Assembly (NCBI RefSeq): GCF_001427125.1
Contig: NZ_LMGK01000005.1
Span: forward strand, 63,487 to 127,486
Origin: Pseudomonas sp. Root562
GTDB taxonomy: Bacteria > Pseudomonadota > Gammaproteobacteria > Pseudomonadales > Pseudomonadaceae
Length of the DNA stretch: 64,000 nt
Direction of reading: 5' to 3'
This document shows positions 8,307-15,938 of the stretch, one piece after another. Made by a program: the position numbers and the translations under genes. The notes beneath the pieces were generated by a model that was not told the DNA's origin, made no database searches, and was given only the letters and a program-made list of their open reading frames with translations. The first letter of the stretch is position 1. Each line of letters starts with the position of its first letter.

Positions 8307-9512
8307 ATGGATATCACCCCGCAAAAAAACCGGCTTGCACACAGATCGCCGGTTGATACCGCGATCATTCTGTTGCTGATTGGCACAGCGTTACTGATTA
8401 CCTGGCTTTCTTTCACCAACCGCACATTCTGGTCGGCCCACTGGCCAAGCTACAGCGACATGGTGTCTGCCCTTCCCGAGCCAAGCGCCTGGTTACGCTG
8501 GGTACTGGGGGACATCAGCGAAGTCGCCTTTTATAAACATGAGTTCGCCTCCATCGGCTTGTTGGCGGGTGCCTATCTCGCTTACTGGGCGAACCGGACG
8601 GGGAAAACCTGGCAAGGCTTTGCCATTTGCTATGGCACAGGTCTGTGGCCGTGGCTGGTGACCAGTTCGCTGCTTGGACTGCTGTTGAGTAACCTGCTGT
8701 GGGGCTGGACGGTGACCGCCTCGAGTTGGCAACCGACCTTTGCCGCGTTTGTTTCGCTGCCCGCGGCGATGGTGCTGATGTTTGGCGGTGGCTGGAAGGT
8801 CACGATCAATGGCGCAATCATGGGTGCGGTACTCGTCACCCCAATGTGCCTGCTGATCGTCAATCACCTGTGCAACCCGTTGGGCTTGCCAGCGGTAGTC
8901 GGCAATGTGTTGGGCATGGCGGTCGCCAGTGTGTTTGCCTTTCTGCTCTGTCGTTACCTGCCAAGCCTGGTGAACACTGCACCGCCTGATCTTGCCGAGA
9001 AACCCGCCGACGCAAGCCCCGCTAGCACCAGGACACCGGACTACGGTGTCATCTGGACCTTGCGCAGAGTCCTCGCCGACTTTTCCGAAGCGCCATTCTT
9101 TGGCAATGAACTGGCCAGCCTCGGATTGATCCTGGGTGCATTGCTGGCCTACACCCTGAATCCCTTGAGCCCGGTCTACGGCTCAGGCTTGTTGCCACAA
9201 CTGCTGTGCGCCCAGGCGTTGACCTCGGCCATGGGCATCATGATCTGGCGTCGGCAATGGATGTTGCGTGGCTGGTATCCCACCTACATTCCGCTGGTGT
9301 CCGTTGTGCCAGCGGCGCTGTTGACCCATGGCGGCAGCTGGCAGGTCATCGCTTCAAGTGCGTTCCTGGGAGCATTGATCGCCCCTCCCCTGGCCTGTGC
9401 GATTGCCAAACGGTTGCCGACCGACATGCACGCCTACATCGCCAATGTCCTGTCCATGGCGATCAGCACGTTGCTGATCCTCCCTCTGGTGGGGTGGCTG
9501 ATCACCCACTGA
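8307..9512 (+). CDS. Internally duplicated multi-pass membrane protein, unknown family
   Basis: A 401-residue, very hydrophobic protein I do not recognise. After one N-terminal membrane segment (residues about 17-36) there are two related halves: residues about 62-219 and 250-400. The halves share WxLRxVLxDxSE, the ExASxGLxxGAxLAY segment, W-P-T followed by a hydrophobic run, GGxW-x-V, and a terminal N-V-L-x-M-A helix. A hydrophilic linker (about 222-248) joins them. This looks like a gene duplication giving a pseudo-symmetric transporter or channel. It begins 15 bases after the amidase stop with AGGAGA upstream, so the two are co-transcribed; it probably moves the pathway's substrate or product. 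Confidence 0.8.
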   Translation: MDITPQKNRLAHRSPVDTAIILLLIGTALLITWLSFTNRTFWSAHWPSYSDMVSALPEPSAWLRWVLGDISEVAFYKHEFASIGLLAGAYLAYWANRTGKTWQGFAICYGTGLWPWLVTSSLLGLLLSNLLWGWTVTASSWQPTFAAFVSLPAAMVLMFGGGWKVTINGAIMGAVLVTPMCLLIVNHLCNPLGLPAVVGNVLGMAVASVFAFLLCRYLPSLVNTAPPDLAEKPADASPASTRTPDYGVIWTLRRVLADFSEAPFFGNELASLGLILGALLAYTLNPLSPVYGSGLLPQLLCAQALTSAMGIMIWRRQWMLRGWYPTYIPLVSVVPAALLTHGGSWQVIASSAFLGALIAPPLACAIAKRLPTDMHAYIANVLSMAISTLLILPLVGWLITH

Positions 9513-9587
9513 CCGACTGCTCTCGGGCTGTATCGCCGCCTCAAAAGCCGATACAGCCCCGCTTACCACCATCATGTGAGGTATCAA

Positions 9588-10571
9588 ATGGACCTGCCCA
9601 AACTGGCCATCGCTGCGCTCGGCGGCACGGTGAGCATGCAAGCCAGCCATTCCGGCGAAGGTGTTATACCGACCGTCAGCGGCGAATCCCTGCTGGCTTC
9701 AGTGCCCGAATTGGCGACACTGGCGCGGATCACCGTTGAAACGCTCGGCCTGTTGCCCAGCGCTTCATTGGATTTCGAGGTATTGCTCAGCGTGATGTCC
9801 TGGGCGAAATATCAAGTTGAGCAAGGCGCCCATGGCGTGGTTATTACCCAAGGCACCGACACGCTGGAAGAAACTTCAGCGTTTCTTGATTTTCTATGGG
9901 ATTGTGATCAACCGCTGGTCCTGACCGGCGCCATGCGCTCGGCAAAACAGGCAGGCGCCGATGGCCCGGCCAATCTGCTGGATGCCTGCCGCGTTGCCCT
10001 GGCTGCCAGCAGTCGACAACGGGGAGTTCAGGTGGTGATGAACGGGCAGATCCATCAGGCCCACTGTGTTCGCAAAACCGAGTCGCTCGCCCTGCAGGCA
10101 TTCTCTTCCCCGGTATTCGGAATCGCCGGCCTGGTTGTGGAAAACGCGGTTCGCTATTTCCATCATCCGTCCGAGCGCAAGTGTTTACCCTGGCCGCAAC
10201 ACACCACGCAAAAGGTGGCCCTGCTGGAGGCGTCGCTTGGCGCCGATACCCTGCTATTGGAAAACATCCTGCACCTGGGCTACGACGGGCTGGTGATCGC
10301 CGGTTTCGGCGCCGGGCACGTCTCGCAGAAATGGGCTGAGGTGATCGAACACATTGCCGAAAAAATACCGGTGATCATTGCGACCCGCACCGGTTCCGGC
10401 TCCACCGCGCAATCCACCTACGGTTTTATTGGCAGTGAAATGGACCTGGTTCGCAAGGGCGCATCCATGGCCGGGTTTCTCTGTCCGCGTAAAGCCAGAG
10501 TCCTGCTTTGGTTGCTACTTGGTTGTCAGCGACAGCATGAGTTATCGCGCTATCTCAACCGCAGCGCATAA
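9588..10571 (+). CDS. L-asparaginase-family amidohydrolase
   Basis: A 327-residue asparaginase/glutaminase-type enzyme. The first catalytic Thr is in ALGGTVSM (T14) and the second in ITQGTDTLEE (T90, with D91). The later VRKTES segment is in the place of the catalytic Lys region. No signal peptide is evident, so a cytoplasmic enzyme is likely. It may hydrolyse asparagine, or another amide made by the pathway encoded upstream; the C-terminal half is diverged enough that I would not assume asparagine. The ATG at 9588 is chosen over a GTG at 9576 because GAGG lies 8 bases before it. Confidence 0.85.
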   Translation: MDLPKLAIAALGGTVSMQASHSGEGVIPTVSGESLLASVPELATLARITVETLGLLPSASLDFEVLLSVMSWAKYQVEQGAHGVVITQGTDTLEETSAFLDFLWDCDQPLVLTGAMRSAKQAGADGPANLLDACRVALAASSRQRGVQVVMNGQIHQAHCVRKTESLALQAFSSPVFGIAGLVVENAVRYFHHPSERKCLPWPQHTTQKVALLEASLGADTLLLENILHLGYDGLVIAGFGAGHVSQKWAEVIEHIAEKIPVIIATRTGSGSTAQSTYGFIGSEMDLVRKGASMAGFLCPRKARVLLWLLLGCQRQHELSRYLNRSA

Positions 10572-10575
10572 CCCA

Positions 10576-10611
10576 CAAAAAAGGCCTGCAATCGCAGGCC
10601 TTTCTAGTTTT
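10576..10611. terminator. Bidirectional terminator between asparaginase gene and zapE
   Basis: The arms AAAGGCCTGC and GCAGGCCTTT enclose a short loop, with A and T runs outside. It is placed between convergent genes, so it can end both transcripts. Confidence 0.85.
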
Positions 10612-10619
10612 CCGACATC

Positions 10620-11714
10620 CTACGGCTTGTGTGCCCGGGACAGGAATTCGTGGGATTGCATTTCCAGCAGGCGACTGAGCGTGCGCTGGAACTCGAAGTT
10701 CAAACGACCGCCGGTGTACAGATCCTTGAGTTCAACTTCAGCAGAAATGATCAGCTTCACGTTGCGGTCGTAGAACTCGTCGACCATGTTGATGAAGCGT
10801 CGGGCGATGTCGTCGGTGGTGACGCTCATCTGCTCGACGCCGCTGAGCAGCACGGCGTGGAAGATCTTGCCCAGTTCGATGTAGTCGTTCTGGCTGCGCG
10901 GGCCGTCGCACAGTTCGCGGAACTCGAACCACGCCACGTCATCGCAGGTGCGCAAGGCACGGATCTCGCGGTTTTCGATCATCAGAACGTCGTTCTCGAT
11001 CGCCGCAGTGCATTCCGGCGTCAACGCGCGGAAGCTTTTGCGCAGGCTTTCGTGGGACGCTTCGTCGAGCGGAAAGTGGAACAGCTCAGCTTGCTCGAGG
11101 TGACGCAGACGATAATCGACGCCGCTGTCGACGTTGACGATTTCGGTGTTCTGCTTGATCAGCGCGATGGCCGGCAGGAAACGCGCGCGTTGCAGGCCGT
11201 CCTTGTACAGTCCGTCCGGCACGATGTTCGAGGTTGCGACCAGGGTTACACCGTTCTTGAACAGTTCTTCCATCAGGGTGCCGAGGATCATGGCGTCGGT
11301 AATATCGGAAACGAAGAACTCATCGAAGCAGATGACCCGGGCTTCGGTGGCGAAGCGCTTGGCGATGATGGTCAGCGGGTTTTTCTCGCCGCCCAGGGTC
11401 TTCATCTCTTCGTGCACGCGCTTCATGAAGCGGTGGAAGTGGGTGCGGGACTTTTCCTTGAACGGCAGCGCTTCGAAGAAGGTGTCGACCAGGTAAGTCT
11501 TGCCGCGACCTACACCGCCCCAGAAGTACAGGCCCTTGACTGGGGTCTGATCTTTTTTGCCAAACAGTTTGCCCAGCAGGCCCGGTTTGTTTTGCTCGGC
11601 CGCGACCAGATCGTCGTACAGGCGCTGCAAATGACGCACGGCAGTTTCCTGGGCGGCGTCGTGGAAGAATTCCGGGCGTTTCAGATCAGCTTGATATCGT
11701 TCTAGGGGCGTCAT
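10620..11714 (-). CDS. zapE: Cell division protein ZapE (AFG1-like ATPase)
   Basis: A 364-residue P-loop ATPase of the ZapE/AFG1 family, a Z-ring-associated protein needed for division under stress in E. coli. Walker A GGVGRGKT is at residues 66-73 and the Walker B segment VICFDEF at about 127-133; the ATSNIVPDGLYKDGLQR sensor region is also present. Length is normal. It lies downstream of trpS on the same strand, as in other pseudomonads. Confidence 0.95.
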   Translation of the reverse strand: MTPLERYQADLKRPEFFHDAAQETAVRHLQRLYDDLVAAEQNKPGLLGKLFGKKDQTPVKGLYFWGGVGRGKTYLVDTFFEALPFKEKSRTHFHRFMKRVHEEMKTLGGEKNPLTIIAKRFATEARVICFDEFFVSDITDAMILGTLMEELFKNGVTLVATSNIVPDGLYKDGLQRARFLPAIALIKQNTEIVNVDSGVDYRLRHLEQAELFHFPLDEASHESLRKSFRALTPECTAAIENDVLMIENREIRALRTCDDVAWFEFRELCDGPRSQNDYIELGKIFHAVLLSGVEQMSVTTDDIARRFINMVDEFYDRNVKLIISAEVELKDLYTGGRLNFEFQRTLSRLLEMQSHEFLSRAHKP

Positions 11715-11804
11715 AATTCGTTAGCAAGGCAACAAAAACGGGCCGTCACTGTAGCGATGGCCCGCAGGAATGGCAATCGGCCCTTGGTCGGACCGCGCCG
11801 CTGT

Positions 11805-13160
11805 TTATTCCTGAACCGGGGTCAGGGCAATCCGCAATGCTTCGATGGCTGCGTCGCGGGCAGAGCTGTCGGCGAAGGCCGGGCTGTCGCCAACGCACTG
11901 GCCTTCCAGCCAGACGCTGAAGCCCAGGTCTTGATTGCGCACATCCAGCGCCTGGCCCGATTGCAGCTGCTTGGTCACTTGCCCTGCGATTTTACCGTCG
12001 GCAAAGTTGCGCGAGAGCAACAGTTGTTCGCCATCGGCCGCCAGCAGCCGGAAGCGGAAACTGCCGTCGTCTTCGCGGAAGCTGACAAAACGCGCCGCTT
12101 TCGCGGCCTTTTTCTTGGTGGTCGCCGCCACTTGGGTCTGGGCAACGAAGGAGCGCAGGCCCACCGCTTCACGCAACTCGTTGAGGAACGGGGTCGCCAC
12201 CGCTCGGGCTTTTTGTGCGCCGTGCTGCAGGATGTCTTCCAGATCCGCCGGACGTTCGATCAATTGGTGATAACGCTCGCGCGACTCGCCCAACTCGCTG
12301 TCCAGCAACTGGAAAAGACGGTTTTTCGCTTCGCCCCAGCCCAGGCCCTGCAACAGTTCGCTGCGGAACTCGTCGGCTTGCGCTGGCGTGGCGAATGCCT
12401 GGAACAGGGTGAACAGGTGCGAGTTGTCCGGATCTTTCGCTTCGCCCGGCGCTCGGGAGTCGGTGACGATCCGCGAAATCGCGTCTTTCATTTCCTTGGC
12501 GCTGCTGAACAACGGAATGGTGTTGTCGTAGCTTTTCGACATTTTGCGGCCGTCGAGACCCGGCAGTGTGGCGACGCTTTCTTCGATCAGCGCCTCAGGC
12601 ATGGTGAAGAACTCCTTGCCTTTGCCGAACAGGTGGTTGAAGCGCTGGCCGATGTCCCGGGCCATTTCCACGTGTTGGATCTGATCGCGACCGACCGGGA
12701 CCTTATGCGCGTTGAACATCAAAATGTCGGCGGCCATCAGTACCGGATAGCTGTACAGGCCCATGGTGATACCGGCATCCGGGTCTTCGCCGGTCTCGAC
12801 GTTCTTGTCCACCGAAGCCTTGTAGGCGTGAGCGCGATTGAGCAGGCCCTTGGCGGCGACGCAGGTCAGCAGCCAGGTCAGCTCGGGGATTTCCGGAATG
12901 TCGGACTGGCGATAGAAGGTCACGCGGTCCACGTCCAGGCCACCGGCCAGCCAGGTCGCGGCGATTTCCAGACGCGAGCGCTGGATGCGCAGCGGGTCAT
13001 CGCACTTGATCAGGGCGTGGTAGTCCGCCAAAAAGTAGAACGAGTCGGCATTGCTGTCACGGCTGGCAAGGATCGCCGGGCGGATGGCACCGGCGTAGTT
13101 GCCCAGGTGCGGCGTGCCGGTGGTGGTGATGCCGGTGAGGATACGGGTACGAGTCGTCAT
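11805..13160 (-). CDS. trpS: Tryptophanyl-tRNA synthetase with C-terminal extension
   Basis: A class I aminoacyl-tRNA synthetase charging tRNA-Trp. The HIGH-type motif is PHLGN (17-21) and the KMSKS loop is at 206-210. The protein is 451 residues, over 100 longer than the E. coli enzyme: after a basic Lys/Ala linker near residue 340 there is an extra domain with the pattern FRFRLLAADGEQLLLSR, which resembles the small YegP/DUF1508-type fold. The ATG at 13160 is used; an in-frame TTG at 13184 has no better support. It is followed by zapE and preceded by the alpha/beta hydrolase gene. Confidence 0.95.
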   Translation of the reverse strand: MTTRTRILTGITTTGTPHLGNYAGAIRPAILASRDSNADSFYFLADYHALIKCDDPLRIQRSRLEIAATWLAGGLDVDRVTFYRQSDIPEIPELTWLLTCVAAKGLLNRAHAYKASVDKNVETGEDPDAGITMGLYSYPVLMAADILMFNAHKVPVGRDQIQHVEMARDIGQRFNHLFGKGKEFFTMPEALIEESVATLPGLDGRKMSKSYDNTIPLFSSAKEMKDAISRIVTDSRAPGEAKDPDNSHLFTLFQAFATPAQADEFRSELLQGLGWGEAKNRLFQLLDSELGESRERYHQLIERPADLEDILQHGAQKARAVATPFLNELREAVGLRSFVAQTQVAATTKKKAAKAARFVSFREDDGSFRFRLLAADGEQLLLSRNFADGKIAGQVTKQLQSGQALDVRNQDLGFSVWLEGQCVGDSPAFADSSARDAAIEALRIALTPVQE

Positions 13161-13184
13161 GGGTAATCGCTTGTCAGACTGCAA

Positions 13185-13814
13185 TCAATTCGAGAGACGC
13201 GGCAGGATCAGATCCTTGAGATCGGTCAGCTTGCCATGAAAAAAGTGTCCGCATTCTGCCACTTTCAGCAGCTCATGGGGACGTTCGAGCTTGTCGGACC
13301 ACTCGTAAACGACTTGAGGATCGATCACTTCGTCGGTTTCCGGCTGGATCAGGGTCAGCTCGCCGTGCCGTGGCAGTTGATCCTGGGCGCCCAGGCGCAT
13401 GACGGCCGGCGCGACCATGAACAGGTGTTTGATCTGTTCGCCCTGCGCTTCCAGGCGTCCGCCGAGACTTGCGGCAACAAATCCGCCGAAGGAGAACCCG
13501 AACAGGGTCAGCGGCAGATCCGGGTGTTTGTTGCGCAACCATTGAGCCACTGCCTGGGCATCGTCGACTTCACCGGTGCCCATGTCGTGGCTGCCTTCGC
13601 TGGCGCCGACGCCACGGTAATTGAAGCGCAGGGTGATCAAACCGGCATCGCGTGCGGTGCGTTGCAGGGTCGAGACCACTTTGTTGAGCATGGTGCCGCC
13701 CTGCACCGGGTTTGGATGGCAGATCAGCGCCAGGCCGCGCGGCTGTTCGTTGTCCAGGTAAAGAGACTCGAGCTGGCCGACCGGGCCATCAATCACTACA
13801 GGGGTTTCACGCAT
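13185..13814 (-). CDS. Alpha/beta hydrolase family protein
   Basis: A 209-residue serine hydrolase. Oxyanion region CHPNPVQGG (32-40), RFNYRGVG (63-70) and the nucleophile elbow GFSFGG with Ser108 are clear; Asp in ETDEVI and His in CGHFFHGK complete the triad. This small YheT/OsmC-like hydrolase type is common before trpS in Pseudomonas; its substrate is unknown. The gene ends 24 bases before trpS and is probably co-transcribed. The start at 13814 begins the conserved domain; the longer in-frame leader from 13967 overlaps zapG. Confidence 0.88.
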   Translation of the reverse strand: MRETPVVIDGPVGQLESLYLDNEQPRGLALICHPNPVQGGTMLNKVVSTLQRTARDAGLITLRFNYRGVGASEGSHDMGTGEVDDAQAVAQWLRNKHPDLPLTLFGFSFGGFVAASLGGRLEAQGEQIKHLFMVAPAVMRLGAQDQLPRHGELTLIQPETDEVIDPQVVYEWSDKLERPHELLKVAECGHFFHGKLTDLKDLILPRLSN

Positions 13815-13958
13815 CAGCAAGGAAAGAACTCCGTGACCTCGAAACGGGTCGACTCGTCTAGCAAATTGTCTGCAACTGTCTATTGCGAGCGAATCGCGGT
13901 ATACAGCGCAGGTTCGAGCCGTTAACGTAAAGCAAAGCCGTTTATAGAGGAAGGACTC

Positions 13959-14393
13959 GTGGAACACTCGCTCTTAGTTTGGTTGTTGCCGACTCTTGCC
14001 CTGGTTGTGGGTGTCGCCATTGGTTTCCTGATCGCTCGCCTGGCGCCGAATGCCGCGCCCAGCAGCACACAACGTCAGCTGGACGATATTCAGGAACGTT
14101 TCGACAGTTATCAGAACGAGGTGGTGACCCACTTCAACAGCACTGCGACACTGGTCAAGAAACTGACTCAGAGCTATCAGGAAGTGCAGGATCATCTCGC
14201 CGAGGGTGCCAACCGTCTGGCCCTGGATGAACAAACCCGCCAACGCTTGCTGGCCTCGCTGCACGCCGACGCGGCGCAGACTCCGCGCGAGCGCCTGACG
14301 CCGCCGCGCAATCAGGAACCGCCACGCGACTACGCACCCAAAGCCCCGAACGCCCCGGGCATGCTCGATGAGCATTACGGCCTGAAGAAGTAA
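13959..14393 (+). CDS. zapG: ZapG/YhcB family inner-membrane protein (DUF1043)
   Basis: A 144-residue protein with one N-terminal membrane anchor (residues about 5-25), a coiled-coil region about 38-90 (RQLDDIQERFDSYQNEV) and a Pro/Arg-rich tail. This is the YhcB/ZapG plan; in E. coli it links cell division and envelope synthesis. The start is GTG at 13959 with GAGGAAGG upstream. It is transcribed divergently from the alpha/beta hydrolase gene and followed by a terminator. Confidence 0.88.
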   Translation: MEHSLLVWLLPTLALVVGVAIGFLIARLAPNAAPSSTQRQLDDIQERFDSYQNEVVTHFNSTATLVKKLTQSYQEVQDHLAEGANRLALDEQTRQRLLASLHADAAQTPRERLTPPRNQEPPRDYAPKAPNAPGMLDEHYGLKK

Positions 14394-14407
14394 TCAGGTT
14401 TCACGCG

Positions 14408-14452
14408 ACAAAAAGCCCCCGGACAAGTGGTTGTCCGAGGGCTTTTTTATTT
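14408..14452 (+). terminator. Rho-independent terminator after zapG
   Basis: The arms AAAAAGCCCCCGGACAA and TTGTCCGAGGGCTTTTTT form a long stem ending in a T run, directly after the zapG stop. Confidence 0.88.
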
Positions 14453-14484
14453 CTGATCCAGCATCTCGGCTGGATGTCCCGCCC

Positions 14485-14510
14485 TCATCGCGGACTTGCC
14501 CGCGAGGAGG
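14485..14510. repeat. Single REP palindrome
   Basis: The short palindrome CATCGCGGACTTGCCCGCGAGG is a single REP unit of the type widespread in P. fluorescens gaps, between the zapG terminator and doeD. Confidence 0.55.
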
Positions 14511-14541
14511 CCAGTACAGACCACACAACAGGGTCAGATAA

Positions 14542-15927
14542 TCAGCCCAACACCTCCCCCGCCACCTGATCGATCGCATCCTTGGTGATACCCACGATCA
14601 AGTCCGCCTCGGCCTCGGTCAGGACCAACGGCGGTGCAAAGCCGAGGATGTCACCATGGGGCATCGCCCGGGCAATCATCCCGCGCTCCAGGCAAGCCGC
14701 CGAGACTTTCGGACCGACCTTCAAGGCGGCGTCGAATGGCGTGCGCTGTTCACGATCCGCCATGAACTCGACCGCCGCGAGCATGCCGTCACCGCGCACT
14801 TCGCCCACCAGCGGATGGCCTTCGAGGGTTTCGCGCAGCCGCCGATTGAGATAACCGCCCACCTTATCGGCGTTGGCCGTAAGGTTTTCCCGCTCTAGGA
14901 TATCGAGGTTGGCCAGCGCCGCGGCCGCACAAATGGGGTGCCCGGAATAGGTCCAGCCATGGCCCATGGCGCCTTGGGATTCGGAGGCTTTTTCGATCAC
15001 GTCCCAAACCTTTTCGCCGACGATCACCGCCGACAATGGCGCATAAGCGCTGGTCAGGCCCTTGGCGGTAGTGATCAGGTCCGGGCGCATGCCGTAACGC
15101 TGGCTACCCATTTTCGACCCCAGCCGACCGAAGGCGCAGACCACTTCGTCGGCGATCAACAGCACATCGTATTTGTTCAGCACTGCCTGGATCGCTGCCC
15201 AATACCCGGCGGGTGGAACAATGATCCCGCCGGTCCCCATCAGCGGCTCGCCAATGAAGGCCGCCACGGTGTCCGGACCTTCGGCGAGGATCATTTTTTC
15301 CAGCTCGTCGGCGCAATAGCGCACGAAGGCCGTTTCATCCATGCCGGTCGGCGCCTTGCGATACCAGTGCGGGCACACGGTGTGCTTGATGCCTTCGGCC
15401 GGCAGATCGAAATGCTGATGAAAACTCGGCAGACCGGTCAGGCTGCCGGTCATGATGCCCGAACCGTGGTAGCCGCGATCGCGGGAGATGATTTTCTTCT
15501 TCTGCGGGCGACCCAGCACGTTGTTGTAGTAACGCACCAGTTTGATCTGGGTTTCGTTGGCGTCAGACCCGGAAAGGCCGTAATAGACCTTCTTCATGCC
15601 TTCAGGCGCCCAGTCGATGATACGGCTCGAAAGCTCGATGATCGCTTCGGTCGAATGCCCCATGTAGGTGTGGTAATAGGCCAGTTCCCTGGCTTGCTTG
15701 TAGATCGCCTCGGCAACTTCGGTGCGCCCGTAACCGATGTTCACGCAGTACAGGCCGGCGAAGGCGTCGATCAGCTCGCGGCCTTCGTGGTCGCGGATGC
15801 GGATACCCGACGCGCCTTTGATGATGCGCCCCTTGAGCGCGCCGCTGGCATGATCATGGGCGTGAGTCGAAGGGTGCATGAAGTGCGCACGGTCTTGCTC
15901 GAACAGCGAGTCAAATTCTTGGTTCAT
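14542..15927 (-). CDS. doeD: L-2,4-diaminobutyrate transaminase (class III aminotransferase), ectoine breakdown
   Basis: A 461-residue PLP-dependent class III aminotransferase. The PLP Lys is in TTAKGLTS (K289) and the ring-nitrogen Asp in LLIADEV (D260). The family also holds SpuC and beta-alanine aminotransferases, so substrate is set by context: last gene of an ectoine catabolic cluster, 11 bases after doeC. The expected reaction is transamination of L-2,4-diaminobutyrate to aspartate 4-semialdehyde. Start at 15927 with GAGG-type site (GAGGAGATTCACC). Also called atf in Ruegeria clusters. Confidence 0.85.
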   Translation of the reverse strand: MNQEFDSLFEQDRAHFMHPSTHAHDHASGALKGRIIKGASGIRIRDHEGRELIDAFAGLYCVNIGYGRTEVAEAIYKQARELAYYHTYMGHSTEAIIELSSRIIDWAPEGMKKVYYGLSGSDANETQIKLVRYYNNVLGRPQKKKIISRDRGYHGSGIMTGSLTGLPSFHQHFDLPAEGIKHTVCPHWYRKAPTGMDETAFVRYCADELEKMILAEGPDTVAAFIGEPLMGTGGIIVPPAGYWAAIQAVLNKYDVLLIADEVVCAFGRLGSKMGSQRYGMRPDLITTAKGLTSAYAPLSAVIVGEKVWDVIEKASESQGAMGHGWTYSGHPICAAAALANLDILERENLTANADKVGGYLNRRLRETLEGHPLVGEVRGDGMLAAVEFMADREQRTPFDAALKVGPKVSAACLERGMIARAMPHGDILGFAPPLVLTEAEADLIVGITKDAIDQVAGEVLG

Positions 15928-15938
15928 GGTGAATCTCC

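Noticed and set aside
11757..13166. 469-codon open frame on the plus strand
   Set aside because: Antisense to trpS; no domain or ribosome site.
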